64,000 bases of DNA from Siphonodentalium dalli (GCA_032622095.1 CP136064.1:52086073-52150072); one strand, 5' to 3'; numbered from the stretch's first letter, positions 11,901-24,032 are shown. The notes: generated from the sequence alone by a model not told the origin. Numbers and translations are program-made.

Positions 11901-12335
11901 TGAAAACACATGTCACTCAAAAATGCATTTCGGTGGAAGTTATAGCAATGTTATTGGATACTCCAGTTTTTTCCTGAAGCAATTTTCGACAGTCCACAAT
12001 AAAAATATCCTCGTATGATTTCAGAACATCTGGTGATTTTTTTTTAGAATAACGCCAAGATTTATGGAGGCATAGACTCAGTATATTGCAAAGGTGTCAT
12101 ATCAGCATATGCCACGTGGCCGGGGTAATGACCGGTGTAAATTCCATTCAAACGAATTCACTTCATATTGCGCTATATATAAGTGAATCGACTATTAAAA
12201 GTTGTACACGCTATTTGTATATAACATAACAAATCGCAACTTTTTGTGACTTTCTTCCGTCTAAAGCGCAATTCACACCGGGCGAATGAATGAATGCTTT
12301 GAGCCATGGAATAGTGCAAAATACACTCGTGTGAT

Positions 12336-12440
12336 TTATGAACGATGCAAACAACATGGTAATTATAATGAAAAGAATTTATGACTCCAGTCATAAATTC
12401 ATTTTCATTATAATTACCATGTTTTTTGCTTTGTTCATAG
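12336..12440. repeat. Perfect-stem hairpin of ~100 bp, repeated at 32.5 kb
   Basis: 'catggtaattataatgaaaa' is followed by its reverse complement around 'gactccagtc' at the tip. The same hairpin with small changes lies at ~32,530-32,632 in an otherwise related block. This suggests it is part of the ancestral repeat rather than a local event. Confidence 0.7.
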
Positions 12441-12555
12441 AAATATATGCATGTTGGACACATCTGTCGAACAACCAGAAGGCGCACTTTCTGTGTGAGG
12501 TTTTCGGATATAGAAGTGAAACAAAAGGTCTTTAGTTCTACCATATCAGGAGTAG

Positions 12556-13907
12556 GTCGTTTTCTGTCTTCCGAAGCGGTTCAATAAAGCGCGCGATTTT
12601 TATGTTCACACCGAAAACGACCACATCACTGGCCACGACGCGATCATAGCATGTTATGCTTCGTAGATTTGTCGCTTTATGGCAAACCAGCCAGATAGTT
12701 GGGTCGCTGTTAAAGGTACTCAATCCGATCAGAGGGTCCTATATTACTATTTCTTTGGCTTTGGGGTAAAACATATTTGATTCGAGTCGAGGAACCCACC
12801 CATCAAAGCTCAGAGTGATTAGATATCGATTTTTGAAATATATTAATTTTCGGAGTTGTAGCCCACAAGTTGGCAGAACCAAGCGATCAAAACGGACAAA
12901 TTGCGGGTGTAAGATGGATAACTCTAAAATCAAGTGGTTATTATTGTTAATAGTAAGCACTTGATATTAGAGTTATCCATCTTACACCCGCAATGTGTCC
13001 GTTTTGGGCACGTGGTTCTGCCAACTTGTGGGACAGATCTCCAATAATTAACAAATTTCGAAAATCGATATCTAATCATTCTGAGCTTTGATGGGTGGGT
13101 TCCTCGACTCGAATCAAATATTTTTTACCCCCAAAGCCAAAGAATTAGTAATATAGGACCCTCTGATCGGATTGAGTACCGTTAATTAGGATGTTTATAC
13201 GTGCGCATTTGTCCTATTTGAAGACGATACAATCATTTGTCGCCGCTATAATAAAGGTGATGGAGGAGTTTAGTGACAGGCTGATAACTGATGTAAAGTT
13301 TTTGGTCCCAATTCCATTCCAAATAGGCAGACCAAGCTTGTCAAGTCACTTTGCCCACAATTTTGAATAAAATAAACTTCCAACCCCACCCCGATAGAAC
13401 AAAGTCTCAAACTAGAATTAAATTCAATTAAACGCAATGGTTATGAGAATTTAGGAAGTCCATGAAATATTCCACTTGACATATTATATTTGACAATGAA
13501 ATGATTTTTTTTTTAACCGATACATGTATATGTTGAGCAAATTATGTTTAAAATTTCCACATACATTGAATTTGTGACCTGCCTTGCAATTCAAAACTAT
13601 TTTAGCTTTGAAATTCCCCATTCACAGTTATGATTCTGACCCTCAAAACAGTAACTGTGATAATGGTTGAAACTAATGCATATTTTGGTTTATGTTCCCA
13701 ACAGTCGAACAATGTAGAGTAAAATGGAAGAATCTCCGAGACAATATCGGTGACCCAAAAATGATGCCCTCAAACGATTATCTACCCTGACTATCGGGCG
13801 GGGCGAAGCGATTCAGTCGCTTTCGGTGTGAATATAAAAATCCCGCGCTTTGAACCGCTATACGGTCGTGAAAATTTCGCGCCCACGCCCGGTGTGAACT
13901 GACCTTA
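12556..13907. mobile_element. TIR element (host of the nested TTAA MITE)
   Basis: The right end is 'gcccggtgtgaactgacctt'. Its reverse complement pattern ('aggtcaattcacacc...', then 'agcggttca', 'cgcgatttttat', 'ttcacaccgaaaacga') is seen at 32,758-32,860 and, lacking the first bases, at 12,556-12,630. Without the 468-bp MITE at 12,714-13,181 it would be about 0.9 kb. Shared interior with the 32.8-33.36 kb copy includes 'cctatttgaag', 'gcgacaggctgataact' or close variants, and 'aagtcactttgcccacaatt'. I find no transposase. Confidence 0.6.
12714..13181. mobile_element. TTAA-flanked foldback MITE, 468 bp, piggyBac-like
   Basis: TIRs of about 220 bp start 'aggtactcaatccgatcaga' and end with the near reverse complement. 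The loop is only about 25 bp ('gttattattgttaatagtaa'). TTAA is present on both sides (12,710-12,713 and 13,182-13,185). The related block at ~32,940-32,965 lacks the insertion, and the two flanks align there with a single four-base target. This paralogous empty site supports TTAA as the duplicated target. TTAA duplication is diagnostic for piggyBac-type transposition; the autonomous partner is not in the window. Confidence 0.85.
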
Positions 13908-15410
13908 AGAAACTATAATTAGTACGACTGTTAGTGAGAGAGCTGCTTTATTTCTCCATTTCTGAACATGAGTGACTGTTATCGTACAATGTTACACTCT
14001 ATGCTCATCGACCTATATATCGATGCTATGTTCAAGTCTTGATCGAAACTTTTCGAAATTCGATATCGGACCCTACATGCGTATGTATATATGGCGCAGT
14101 ACATGACTTTTGCCGCAGTTTGCGACAAAATAAGCAAACATATCATAAGTGATGCGATACCTTTACAACCTTCAAGCTGTCGCTCGAATTGAGAGCCGTT
14201 GCAACTTGATGGCAGGATGACTTTTCACTGAAATAAAAGCCAGGAAGTGTACATGTAAACATGACGGGAACTACATAGCAGGAATGGAGAGGGACAATTA
14301 AACGTAAAAAAAAGTCATATTACACTATACCATATAGTAACTCAAAAGCAGATTCCACCATATAAAAGTGTTATAGCATTTAAATGAACCGTTTAGTGGA
14401 TGCAACAGTCACGGAATTTGAGTTAGTATATACCCCGGAAGTATAGCTGTCGGATAGAGCGGAAGCAGGTAACGAACTGCATGTTACATTCACTCGCCGA
14501 AGAAATACACAGGGATTGTCACCTCAGTCATTGAATCTTCATGTACAAGGAAGTAATCTTGTATTCCAAATTAGCCAACGATATATAGACTACATACACC
14601 AACATACACGAGTATGCGTTTCGTGTCAACATTCAGTGTTATTTCAGAAGAGCGGTTTATATTTGCAGATGTATCAAAACATTGGAATATCTCCATTTAC
14701 AGCGGTTCCAAAGTATTATTTCGTATGATGTTGTGTTCGAAATGTGAGCCATCTATTCTGTTTTCAGTTCACGAAGAAGGAAGGTTCATCGTTACACATT
14801 AAAACCACATTCTCCATTTCGAAATGAGAGCAAAATTATACTTTGAGAAAGCTATATCTCCTATAACGTTGTAATGTACGCCTCAAGATTGACGGTAATA
14901 TTACCTGTACGTGGGGAACATCTGGCTTCTGTGAAGTTCATGAGGTGATTATGTAAGTGGCTAACATAATATATTATGGTGTGTATTATAAGACGGTGGG
15001 TCATTGGACTATACACATACACCGTATATAGTTGACCGAACTTCTTCCGAGGACATAATACATTTTCCTTTTCTTTTGGTATGTGAATGACAGTAAATCA
15101 TGCCATGAATATCTACTCTGGTATACGGGCGTTCAAATTTCATGTACATGGTTTACGTACCTTGATGGATCGGTAAGACCACTGCCATCGGTGACAATTT
15201 ACTCACATTTTGTGGACTTCCGCGATAGTCTATATATACCGAGAAAACTGCTATGTGGTGCCCGTAGTCAGTCTACAAAGTACCAGAAATAATTTGTCAA
15301 GTTCGAAAATCGATGATATCATCCGAGCACTATATTTTGCGCAAAGGTGTGAATCTCGTTCCCGGTTAATTTTTCAACACAAACACACGTGAAACTTTCT
15401 TCGCTCGCGT
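13908..15410. other. Intergenic stretch, no recognised gene
   Basis: Two overlapping ORFs of 60-70 codons at 14,516-14,802 and another at 15,083-15,292 show no known motif or repeat relation. Nothing else is supported. Confidence 0.4.
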
Positions 15411-15414
15411 CAAA

Positions 15415-15700
15415 ATGCTCAATCTATCACAAATAATTAAAGAACCCGACAAAAATATTCAGTTGAAACCGAAACCGAAGGAGGTTTTAGAGACTGTGTA
15501 TCAAAACAATTCTGATGCATTGTCAATTTGTCTGTAGGATTTATTTTTCACTTGTTGCCACAAGTTCTTGGTACAAAGTCCAACACTGCTAACCCGGTGG
15601 TGCTGGTGATATCTCCACTAAATAAATATAATACAGGCAGTTGCAGAGCTTGTGGAGTCACTCTCATCTTGAAAATGAAAGGGTGTCACATCCGTGTTAG
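15415..15700 (+). pseudogene. RecQ/DEAD-like helicase fragment lacking Walker A
   Basis: From the ATG at 15,415 the frame reads 'IQLKPKPKEVLETVYQNNSD' and 'ALSI', resembling the Q-motif entry of RecQ-type helicases ('LKPxQ..AL..V'). It then breaks near 15,525. A second frame continues 'GFIFHLLPQVLG' and 'NPVVLVISPLN', resembling the helix after the P-loop and motif Ia ('VISPL'). The expected intervening Walker A (xxTGxGKS) is missing where the frame changes, so this is a truncated, inactive copy. The assignment rests on short motif similarity only. It may be a relic of a mobile element or of a host RECQ-like gene. Confidence 0.45.
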
Positions 15701-16079
15701 TGGGAAAGTGAATTTGTTTTCAACAAGACAGTCAATGACTGTGGGGTCGCTCACCAGACTGCAAAGACTGATAAGACTGGGACTCTGGAGACCAAAACAG
15801 TGAGCACTTTTCATAATCACTTTAAAAGAAGTAGATTTAAACAGGATATGTGGCTAGAGAGACTTCAAGTATGTAGCTTGGTAAAAAACCATCTTGAAAT
15901 TGCCAACTGTACACTACTGATCACCCCCCTCCTCCAGGTCAACAAGTCCCCTCCCGACCGGGATCCAGACTCCAAGTCTTAGGTTGGAATTTCACAGCCG
16001 ACACCTCAAACTTTCTCAATTGTTGGAAATTTCCAATCTCACAAGCGCCTTTTTCTAAAACCATTTAAACATGTTTGAA
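15701..16079. other. Intergenic; weak similarity to neighbouring repeat phrases
   Basis: It contains phrases such as 'ttggaaatttccaatctcac', related to those inside the 7.1-8.6 kb element. No gene was recognised. Confidence 0.35.
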
Positions 16080-16690
16080 GCCCAATTATCCATGGACCCA
16101 AAACACAATACATGTATGTCAGACCAATCAGTCAGGTGGTTCCAAGGTAGATGTTTTAATGAATTTGGTATTTCTATTATTTTATTGGACACAAAAGTGT
16201 TAACTCCCCATAGACTGCCATTTCTTGACAGGTTGACCTCATTTTAACAAATCTGTATCTCAGTCACTAAAGGATCTTCCTGATTCCTCCATACTATATG
16301 TAAGCTAAATAGTCCAAAATTCCTTGAGAAGACATTTTAAGAATTACTATAGAGACATATAGTTATGTCCCTGGTCCCACCCTTTTAACCTGGTGACCCC
16401 ATCTGAATAAATTTGAATCCCAGACACCAAAGAACCCTTCATACATATCATAAATATCAGTCAAATAGACCTGATGGTCCTTGTGAAGGAAGCATATTAA
16501 GAGGGAAACTGTCCTTCGCTTGGTCCCTATTTGACCAGGTGACCCCATTAAAATAATCTGAATTGCAGTCAAGGAAGAACATTCCATTCTATATAAGCCA
16601 ACTAAGAATTAAGAATTACTATGTAGTGAAATAGTTAAGTCTCTTGCTCTGCCCTTATTTGACTTTGTGATCCCATTTTCACAAATCTGA
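16080..16690 (+). repeat. Tandem ~175-bp repeat array, first block
   Basis: The units contain 'ttatgtccctggtcc', 'gaccaggtgaccccatt', a 'caaatctga' word and 'gaattactat'. They recur at 18,215-18,942 with better preservation. The two blocks are separated by hAT-like pieces at 16,700-17,830. The unit is non-coding; the phrase structure is one I associate with mollusc genomes. Confidence 0.65.
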
Positions 16691-16699
16691 TAAGGATAA

Positions 16700-17830
16700 A
16701 AATTAAGTTCCCCAGTTGAAGTTGGTGATATTCACCCATTGGGCACCTCATTTATGAATTTTATCTTCTGCAAATTAGGGGATATAGAAACTTCCTAGAA
16801 GGGAAATTTAACTATCAACAATGTAAATTTGATACTATAGATACTTCCCAGAAGATGAGGCCTAAGCAGAATGAGGTCGTCAGAGGGTGAATTTGGTGAT
16901 GCTAGCCTGCTGTGCCGGATAGCATCACAAAAAGCGTGTCTGTTCCTACATTGTGTATGCCTGGCCTCAAGCAACACAATGTATTATACAACAAGCCTTG
17001 AAATAGTGTGATAGTGTGTCTGTCATTTGCAGAGTGAGGTCCCCAGAGGGTGAATTTAGTGACGCTAAATTCACCCTCTGGGGACCTCATTCTGAAAAAG
17101 TCCTCAACTGCTATGGAAGACCTAGAATAAAATTGAATTTCCCCAGTTGAAGTTGGTGATGTTCACCCATTGGGCCCCTCAATTATGAATTTTATCTTCT
17201 GCAAATTAGGGGATATAGAAACTTCCTAGAAGGGAAATTTAACTAACAACAATGTAAATTTGATACTATAGATACTTCCCAGAAGATGAGGCCTAAGCAG
17301 AATGAGGTCCCCAAATGGTGAATTTGGTGATGCTAGCCTTGAATCAAGCTTTGAAATAGTCTGTCTGTTACTTGCAGAATGAGGTACACAGAGGGTGAAT
17401 TTAGTGAGGCTATCCTGCACAGCGGGCTAGTATCACTAAATTCACCCTCTGTGGACCCCATTCTGATAAGGCCCCTTGACTGCTATGGAAGACCTAGAAT
17501 AAGATTGAAGTTCCCCAGTTGAAATTGGTGATGTTCACCCATTGGGCACCTCAATCATGAATTTTATCTTCTGCAAATTAAGGGATACAGAAACTTCCTA
17601 GAAGTGAAATTTAACTAACAACAATGTAAATTTGATACTATAGATACTTCCCAGAAGATGAGGCCTAAGCAGAATGAGATCTTGAAACTCTAGATACTTC
17701 CCAGAAGATGAGGCCTAAGCGGAATAAGGTTCTCAGAGGATGTATTTGGTTATGCTAGCCTGCTGTGTGGGATAGCGTCACTAAATTCACCCTCTGGGAA
17801 CCTCATTCTACAAATGCCAGGCACTCTTTG
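16700..17830. repeat. Cluster of hAT-like MITE fragments in ~400-bp direct repeats
   Basis: A block beginning 'agttgaagttggtgat' followed by 'ttcacccattgggc' and 'gaaacttcctagaag' occurs at ~16,710, ~17,137 and ~17,510, so the period is roughly 370-430 bp. Between the copies lie the small palindrome 'gggtgaatttagtgacgcta' and inverted 'taaattcaccctctgggg', and 'caagccttgaaatagtgtg' (16,990), which matches the terminal sequence of the intact MITE at 36,263-36,495. The cluster is therefore a tandem amplification of that MITE family. Confidence 0.65.
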
Positions 17831-18214
17831 GGAAAATGAAATTAATCTGATTTTAATGACCACTGAGTGATAATATAAACAACAAGGGTGCTTCATTGAT
17901 AACACCATTAATCTCATTTAAATTATGGATGACATGAATACACTCCCTGGGGACTCTGTCTGAGGCTGCAGAAGCTCTCTTTATCTCTCTATCTGCCTTG
18001 CCATGTGTCATGTCTATCAGTTCATAGGAGAGTTGCCTTGTAATTGGAATTTAAATAAATATACTTTATTTACCTGTGAGTTAGGATATGAGATAGGGTG
18101 GAATGCTGTTGGTTGGGGTGGGTTTCTGGGTCATGTGGGGGGGGGTGATATTTTTTGTTTGTACGTTAAATTGATCAAGGAGTTCCTGAATTTTTTATTA
18201 TTTTTTGGGGAATT
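17831..18214. other. Spacer with G-run, no gene
   Basis: An 81-codon ORF (18,003-18,248) runs into the repeat block and has no recognisable feature. A G10 run is near 18,137. Confidence 0.35.
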
Positions 18215-18942
18215 ATGGCCCTGGCTCCACCACTATTTGACCCAGTGACCCCATTTGAACAAATCTGAACCCCAGTCATTCAATGACCCCACATACCAAA
18301 TATAAACTAAATCGGCTTAATGGTTATTGACAAGAAGTCGTTATAAGAATTACCAAGGAGGAATATAGTTATGGCCCTGGTTTCGCAACTGTTTGACACA
18401 GTGACCTCATTTGAACAAATATTAATGACAGTCACCTAGGGAACATCCACCCCAAATATGATCAAAATGCAAAAATGTAATTTTTTGGTTTTTAGAGTTA
18501 TGTCCCTGGCTCTGCCCCTAATTGACCCAGTGACCCAATTTGAACAAATCTGATTCCCAGTCATCCAAGGTCCCTCAGTACCAAATATAAGCTAATTCCG
18601 CCCAATAATTTTGTAGAAGAAGTCATTGTAAGAATTATTATGAGTTATGGCCCTCGTTTCTCAACTAATTGACCGGGTGACCTCATTTGAACAAATCTGA
18701 ACACCAGTCACCCAAGGACCCTCCATACCAAATATTAGCTAAATCGGCACAATGGTTATGGACAAGAAGTTGTTGTAAGAATTACTGTGGAAGAATAGAA
18801 TTATGGCCCTGGTTTCGCAACTATTTGACCCAGTGACCTCATTTGAACAAATCTGAATGAGAGTCACCTAGGGAACATCCACACCAAATATGAACCAATT
18901 TGGTATGATGGTTTCAGAGGAGAAGATGTTTAAAAAAAAGTT
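18215..18942 (+). repeat. Tandem ~175-bp repeat array, second block
   Basis: About four units repeat 'ttatggccctgg', 'tgacccagtgacc', 'catttgaacaaatctga', 'accaaatat' and 'agaattac'. The order and spacing are regular. The array ends directly in the (GACG/GACA) tract. Confidence 0.8.
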
Positions 18943-19060
18943 GACGGACGGACAGACAGACGGACAGACAGACGGACAGACGGACGGACGGACGACGGAC
19001 GAGGAGTGATGACTATAGCTCCACCGGAGACTTCGTCTCATGTGAGCTAAAAAGCTTTTG
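18943..19060 (+). repeat. (GACG/GACA)n tract and conserved hairpin tail of the repeat
   Basis: A run of GACG and GACA tetramers (18,943-19,005) is followed by 'gatgactatagctccaccgg', then 'agacttcgtctcatgtgagc' and 'taaaa'. The tail can fold on itself (gagac/gtctc). This microsatellite-plus-tail arrangement suggests a defined 3' end of a retroposed or mobile repeat. The reverse-strand ORF over it (PSVCPSVCPSV) is a microsatellite artefact. Confidence 0.65.
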
Positions 19061-19528
19061 GCCATTGTCAGAGGTAGATTGAGTTATAACTAATGTGAAT
19101 TTCTATTGTTAGTGTGTATACACCGTGTCAGTTAACCCGATCGATCATATATATATTTATATAGTGTAGTTCCAGCTGGCATTGACACAAATAAATGACC
19201 GGGTCAATGAAGTAAATACATTTTGGGAGAGTGGGATTGGGGATATACAGTGTGCTACCAACACCCTGAATAACTGACCATATATATATATATAGTCGGT
19301 ATGTATTAAATTACTTTTATACTGAGGAAAATTATTCATATTGTATTCTCTTAATTTTCCAGATTGTCAATCACAGGTTCTATCTGCGAGAACACAGAAG
19401 GTACCAGTGAATCAGACGTGGAAACTGACGATGACTTCAGGCGAATGCAATATTGTGAATATTCAGTCATCTTATGACACACAGAAGCTCTACTCAACTC
19501 AGATAAAGGGAGGAACTGCTGTACACTG
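19061..19528. other. Intergenic, AT-rich
   Basis: It contains TA-rich runs (19,148-19,165; 19,280-19,295). No gene was recognised. Confidence 0.35.
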
Positions 19529-20365
19529 ATGGGTTTCGAAGCCATATTGTTTGACTTATATGGGAGCGAAGTGTGGGGATTCGAACTAATCAAAGACATA
19601 GAATATGTTCACTTGAAATTCTGTAAAATATTACTGGGAATGAAATCAAGCACGCCAAGTTATATGGTTTATGGTGAGTTGGGGAGATACCCGATGAATA
19701 TTGCTATTAAATGCAGAAATATTTCTTATTGGTCTAAGTTAGTTTCACAAGAGGGGTCTATATTAGCGAAAGACATATACAAACTTGTGTTCGCATGCAG
19801 TGACACAGATTCATTCGCGGGAAAGATAAGATGGATAGAAAATATTAGATGTATAATGAATGAAAGTGGTTTAAGGGAAACATTCACCGCACAAACACCC
19901 TTGTCGAAATCGGAAATAAGGAAAGTTAAAACAGTTTTGATTGAACAGTTTGAAGACAGTTGGCGAATTGAAATAGGGAATTCATCTCGGGGTTTACTAT
20001 ATCGACAAATTAAACCAAAATTGAATTTTAGTAAATACCTCACTGAGTTACCGCGAACATTATCTGAGTATCTTGTTAAGATTAGAACAGCTAACCACAG
20101 ACTATCTATAGAGTCAGGACGATGGCAAGACCAGGTTAAAGAGAAAAGAATATGCAGGGCATGTAGGGAAGGACTAGGGGATGAATACCACCATGTGTTA
20201 ATTTGTAAAGAATTTCACACTCTGAGGGCTAAATATATACCTACGTACTACTGGGAGTCGCCTAACCTGACAAAATTTTGTGGGCTAGTAACAGTGGAAA
20301 ATATGAGCCTCCTTAAGAAAGTATGTATTTTTCTAAAGTTATCGCTAAGAAATTACCCCATGTAA
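19529..20365 (+). CDS. LINE ORF2 C-terminal fragment, 278 codons without stop
   Basis: It begins at 'YGSEVWGFELIKDIEYVHLK' soon after the nominal ATG and continues with 'FCKILLGMKSSTPSYMVYGE', 'KIRTANHRLSIESGRW' and a Zn-binding end 'CRACREGLGDEYHHVLIC'. It is homologous to the broken copy at 9659-10,387. RT motifs A-C are absent: the fragment starts after the polymerase core, as expected for a 5'-truncated LINE insertion. The reading frame is unbroken, so the insertion is probably younger than the 5.6-10.8 kb copy. It encodes no complete enzyme; expression is doubtful, and the start codon is arbitrary. Confidence 0.8.
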   Translation: MGFEAILFDLYGSEVWGFELIKDIEYVHLKFCKILLGMKSSTPSYMVYGELGRYPMNIAIKCRNISYWSKLVSQEGSILAKDIYKLVFACSDTDSFAGKIRWIENIRCIMNESGLRETFTAQTPLSKSEIRKVKTVLIEQFEDSWRIEIGNSSRGLLYRQIKPKLNFSKYLTELPRTLSEYLVKIRTANHRLSIESGRWQDQVKEKRICRACREGLGDEYHHVLICKEFHTLRAKYIPTYYWESPNLTKFCGLVTVENMSLLKKVCIFLKLSLRNYPM

Positions 20366-20670
20366 TACACACAATCGATGCCAAATATACATGATACAGC
20401 TTCATGCAAAGGGGAAAACCCAGCTTGACAAAATTGACTAAATCGGACGGAATTTTATGACACCACAACAGGCGAATGAGCGTGGCCAAAAAAACAAACA
20501 AACAAACAAACAAATAAACAAAACAAATAATATAATATAGGCAAATCGGGGGTCACTTCTTGTATATATCTATTTGTATTATATATATGTAAATATGTTT
20601 TGTTCATGTACTAATGCACTTATGTTCTGTATTGATTTGCAGCTAAGGCATAATAAACTTATCAATCAAA
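20366..20670 (+). other. LINE 3' region with (AAAC)n and AATAAA-like end
   Basis: A (CAAA)n run at 20,490-20,527 and an end 'gcataataaacttatcaatc' near 20,648-20,667 follow the ORF. This is probably the 3' UTR of the LINE fragment. Confidence 0.45.
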
Positions 20671-22500
20671 GTTGATGAATGTCACGTGATAGACCAATGG
20701 TATGTCATTGTTTTCAGGTCATTTTAGACAGCACGCGGGAATCATACCACTCACTTTATTCGTAATTCAACAAATGGCAGGTATACACAGCTTTTATATC
20801 ACATAATTAAACACATTTTTATTGTTTTCAAACACAAAAGACACATTGTAATTCAGTATAATACCTCTTGATATGTTGACGTTATGTGTATTTCTTCAGC
20901 TATGTGTGAAAACTATGATATTAATTTAAAATCACTAAGTATGTATACTACATAGTTTCTTAACTTTATTCAGGATTCAGGATGGGACACCGTCATCAAC
21001 AGAGCTAAATTTCTAAATTGTACTTAACTGAATAACTGTTGCCCAGCCAGCAGTGTATACATATGACCAGGGTTTTACAATTTGTGAAGCCATATCTGTG
21101 AGAGGAAGGATGCTCTAACACTCACTCTAGCAAGCACATTTGAAGCAACGAACACGCATGTCATATACCCAACCTCAAAAGAGAAAGAATCTTCAGCTCA
21201 AACGAATGTGTGTGCATATCAGATGATGATGAAGTGATTTGGGGGGCTAACCCCGGGATATTCTAAAGGGCCGAGAGGCCCTTTCCTTAACCCCTCTGTG
21301 CATATCAGGGTTATCATAATGACTATTTATATGTCGACTCCCTATCGGGTACTCACTTCAGACATGAGTTGCGCGAGAAATTGCGACTGTTCGTTGTCAC
21401 GCAAGGGGTGCATGGTCTGCGGAAAAAAGTCCAGACACAGGGAGGGGTGGGTGGGTTTTTCGAGGTCGGACAAAATGTATGATGCAAACTTTTTTCCAAT
21501 CAACCTATTTATCAAAGATTATCTGAACCAGGCTCTCTTCGGAAGTCTTTATTCGGCGTCGAAGGGGCCTGCGGCCTCTGCACAAAGGGGCATGTGACTT
21601 ATAGCGTTGTGCATCATCAGCCTGCGGCCGCTGTACGCACATGTCAGAAGCTCCTATATTTTTGATATATAGAGATAGTATTTATTATGCTACTTCAATA
21701 TATCTGGTTCATATTGGGCCTAAATATTGACATTTCTTCATATTGGACTTATTTGATTCCGGAACAAGCCGGTAGTGGACTTATATCCGTTATTCCGTTG
21801 GATGTTGAGGGCCACAGGGAAAACACATATATAAAGAGCGCACATCTGGTGCTGCAGCATATCCTCGTACAAATAGGTTCATATTGGACCTAAATATTCA
21901 CATAGGTTCATATTGGACTTATTTGATTCTGAAATAGGCCCATAATGAGCTTATTAAAACAAAAATATTTATTTAAATTAAATTTGTTTAAATAAAAAAA
22001 TTAAAAACCAGCGGAGCAGCTGTTGTGACATACACACAGGCGAGATAATTAACCCGCTATGAACTTGAAGTTTGATCCCATGCAGATGGTCACTTTGCAT
22101 TTCCATGGGACTTTGTTCTTGTGGGCATATTTGGCTTACGCCTTGAATGATATGCTACCTTTGCAATCGGAGCAAAAGTTTGTTTATGCTGCAATAGTTA
22201 TGAGAACATTGTTCCTCGTTATTGGACGCGTTCAATGTTGTTTTATTCATAAAACAAATAGAAAGTAAACCATGCAATATTTCACAGAACTCAATCTGTA
22301 TCACTGACTTTTTTCTATAGTTCTGTCCGTTCAACACAATTGACAAAATTCTTAGTATGCCTTGGTGTAAACAATATTTATTTCAAAAAATCAAACATAT
22401 GACATAAACATAATATACATATAGAAATATATAGATTTATGAAGAGGATTGGACAACAAGCAAAATGCTTTTTTAAAGTCCTCTCCTCGTGGAATAAATG
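20671..22500. other. Intergenic stretch without recognised gene
   Basis: Short repeated phrases around 21,705-21,945 ('ttcatattgga' with 'cttatttgattc' twice) and a small GC hairpin (gggccgagaggccc, near 21,269) are visible. ORFs of 60-100 codons lack any motif. Confidence 0.4.
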
Positions 22501-23019
22501 TTACCTCAAGTGACACAAATAAGAAGAATAGGAGCCTCGTTCGCTCCACTTCTAAAAATAGAATCTTTGGGGTCTAAAATTGGTTGTACTAAAATATTCC
22601 CAAAATATCAAAAACCCAAAAATTATTTTTCCAAAAAAAAATTTCAAAAATTTCAAAAATTTATTTTTTCCAACAAATTTCAAAACTTCCAAAAAATTTC
22701 AAAACCCCAAAATTTTAAAATTTCCAAACCCTCCAAAATTATTTCTCTAAAAAAAAAGTTTAAATAAAAAATTTATAACGAGTTTTAGGTTTCTGATAAT
22801 CTCGATATTAAAATGTCGAATGTTAAATTATTTGCGCGTAATATCTTTCGTTATTTTTTTTGTTCAAATATTTTTCAATGTATTTATTAATCGATGTTTA
22901 GAAATAGCTTTATTGGACATTGTGACCATCGATATGAATGCATACATTCCAGTGTTTTATCGGACGCAGTTCATATAATTGTCATACCTGAAAATAGACA
23001 CTATTACTTTTACATAAAT

Positions 23020-23036
23020 AATAAAGAGCGTTTATT
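23020..23036. promoter_or_regulatory. AATAAA-GAGCG-TTTATT symmetric motif (left arm)
   Basis: The 17-bp word AATAAAGAGCGTTTATT has AATAAA on both strands around a GAGCG spacer. It recurs mirrored at 29,886-29,902 and in close variants at 41,694, 42,271, 46,965, 47,293 and their mirror copies. It could act as a two-way poly(A) signal; no functional evidence is available. Confidence 0.4.
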
Positions 23037-24021
23037 CTTTACACTCTCTCTATCCCATATGACAGGTGTGTATTATCGTGAATTATTGGAAGTATTGAGA
23101 CTAAAGGTCGAAAATTGTAATGTGAAATTACAACCCTCCAGAATGAATTGTCATATTCGCTGTACACGCAATCACACACGCGACATTGGTGGTAACAATG
23201 TGTCTTTCACACCTTTGCTTTACCAAATGAATTATATTATTTCCCAGTTCACAGTTATATGCTATTCAGAAAACATATCGATTTAATGTCTGAACAAACG
23301 GGTTAGTATCAATTAAGGTTGATAAACTGTGTCATTCACACGATAATTAGTTAGCCAAAAACATGCATACGTCCAGGACACTCAATTATAGAAATTGCTT
23401 TGATGACATTGTTATAACAACATTACGTAATAACCACTTATCGCCCCCACATTCATACTTACGCTTTGGACATTTTATCAGTTTATCACGTGATCACTAA
23501 ATGTGGCAATCGGGTATCCTCCGATGCCTGCAATATATTATTTATAATAATTGGACTCATTGATCTCACGTGAATAATACTCTTAGTTGTTCCAATAAAA
23601 TAGTTATCAAATTCGATCACCAATAGATTTGACTGTGGAATGTAATGACCTTTAACTTATTTATCGATCTAAAGGGACACTCATTATGAATGAATGTTAA
23701 CAATACAAGCGCACGAATGAAGAGCGTTGAACATATACGAAATTACTACACGAATGAACTGAAATTTATATTTCACATCTTACCAACAACAGATACAGAC
23801 ATAGTCATAGTGTTATATTATCTTACATGTACCCATGCTATGACATACTTAAAGGGGGATAATGCACACACGGTGTGTGGAATGTTAAAGTGACACGAGG
23901 TAAGGGACGTTATGTAATATTGGTGTGTGAATATTAAAGGAGCATTCTCGCTATACAACCCCCCCCCCCCCCTCCCCACTTATAGATATATAACGAAGAC
24001 GAGAATAACATGTTGATGAAG

Positions 24022-24027
24022 TTTATT
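24022..24027 (-). terminator. Poly(A) signal AATAAA of left-arm ATPase gene
   Basis: AATAAA on the minus strand lies 6 bases beyond the stop codon of the ATPase ORF ending at 24,033. This spacing gives an extremely short 3' UTR, as is common for compact virus-like genes. The mirrored copy is at 28,901-28,906. Confidence 0.6.
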
Positions 24028-24032
24028 GAAAT

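Noticed and set aside
14516-14802. Overlapping ORFs that could be an exon of a host gene
   Set aside because: No motif, no convincing splice arrangement or homology I could recognise.
18868-19065. Minus-strand ORF with PSVCPSVCPSV
   Set aside because: Translation of the (GACG/GACA)n tract.
22894-23286. 130-codon ORF in the left palindrome arm (mirrored at 29,636-30,028)
   Set aside because: It is present in both arms only because the DNA is mirrored. No domain, no codon-use signal by eye and AT-rich sequence. It could be real, but I cannot support it.
23690-23893. 67-codon ORF (mirrored at 29,029-29,232)
   Set aside because: Short, no motif, preserved merely by arm identity.
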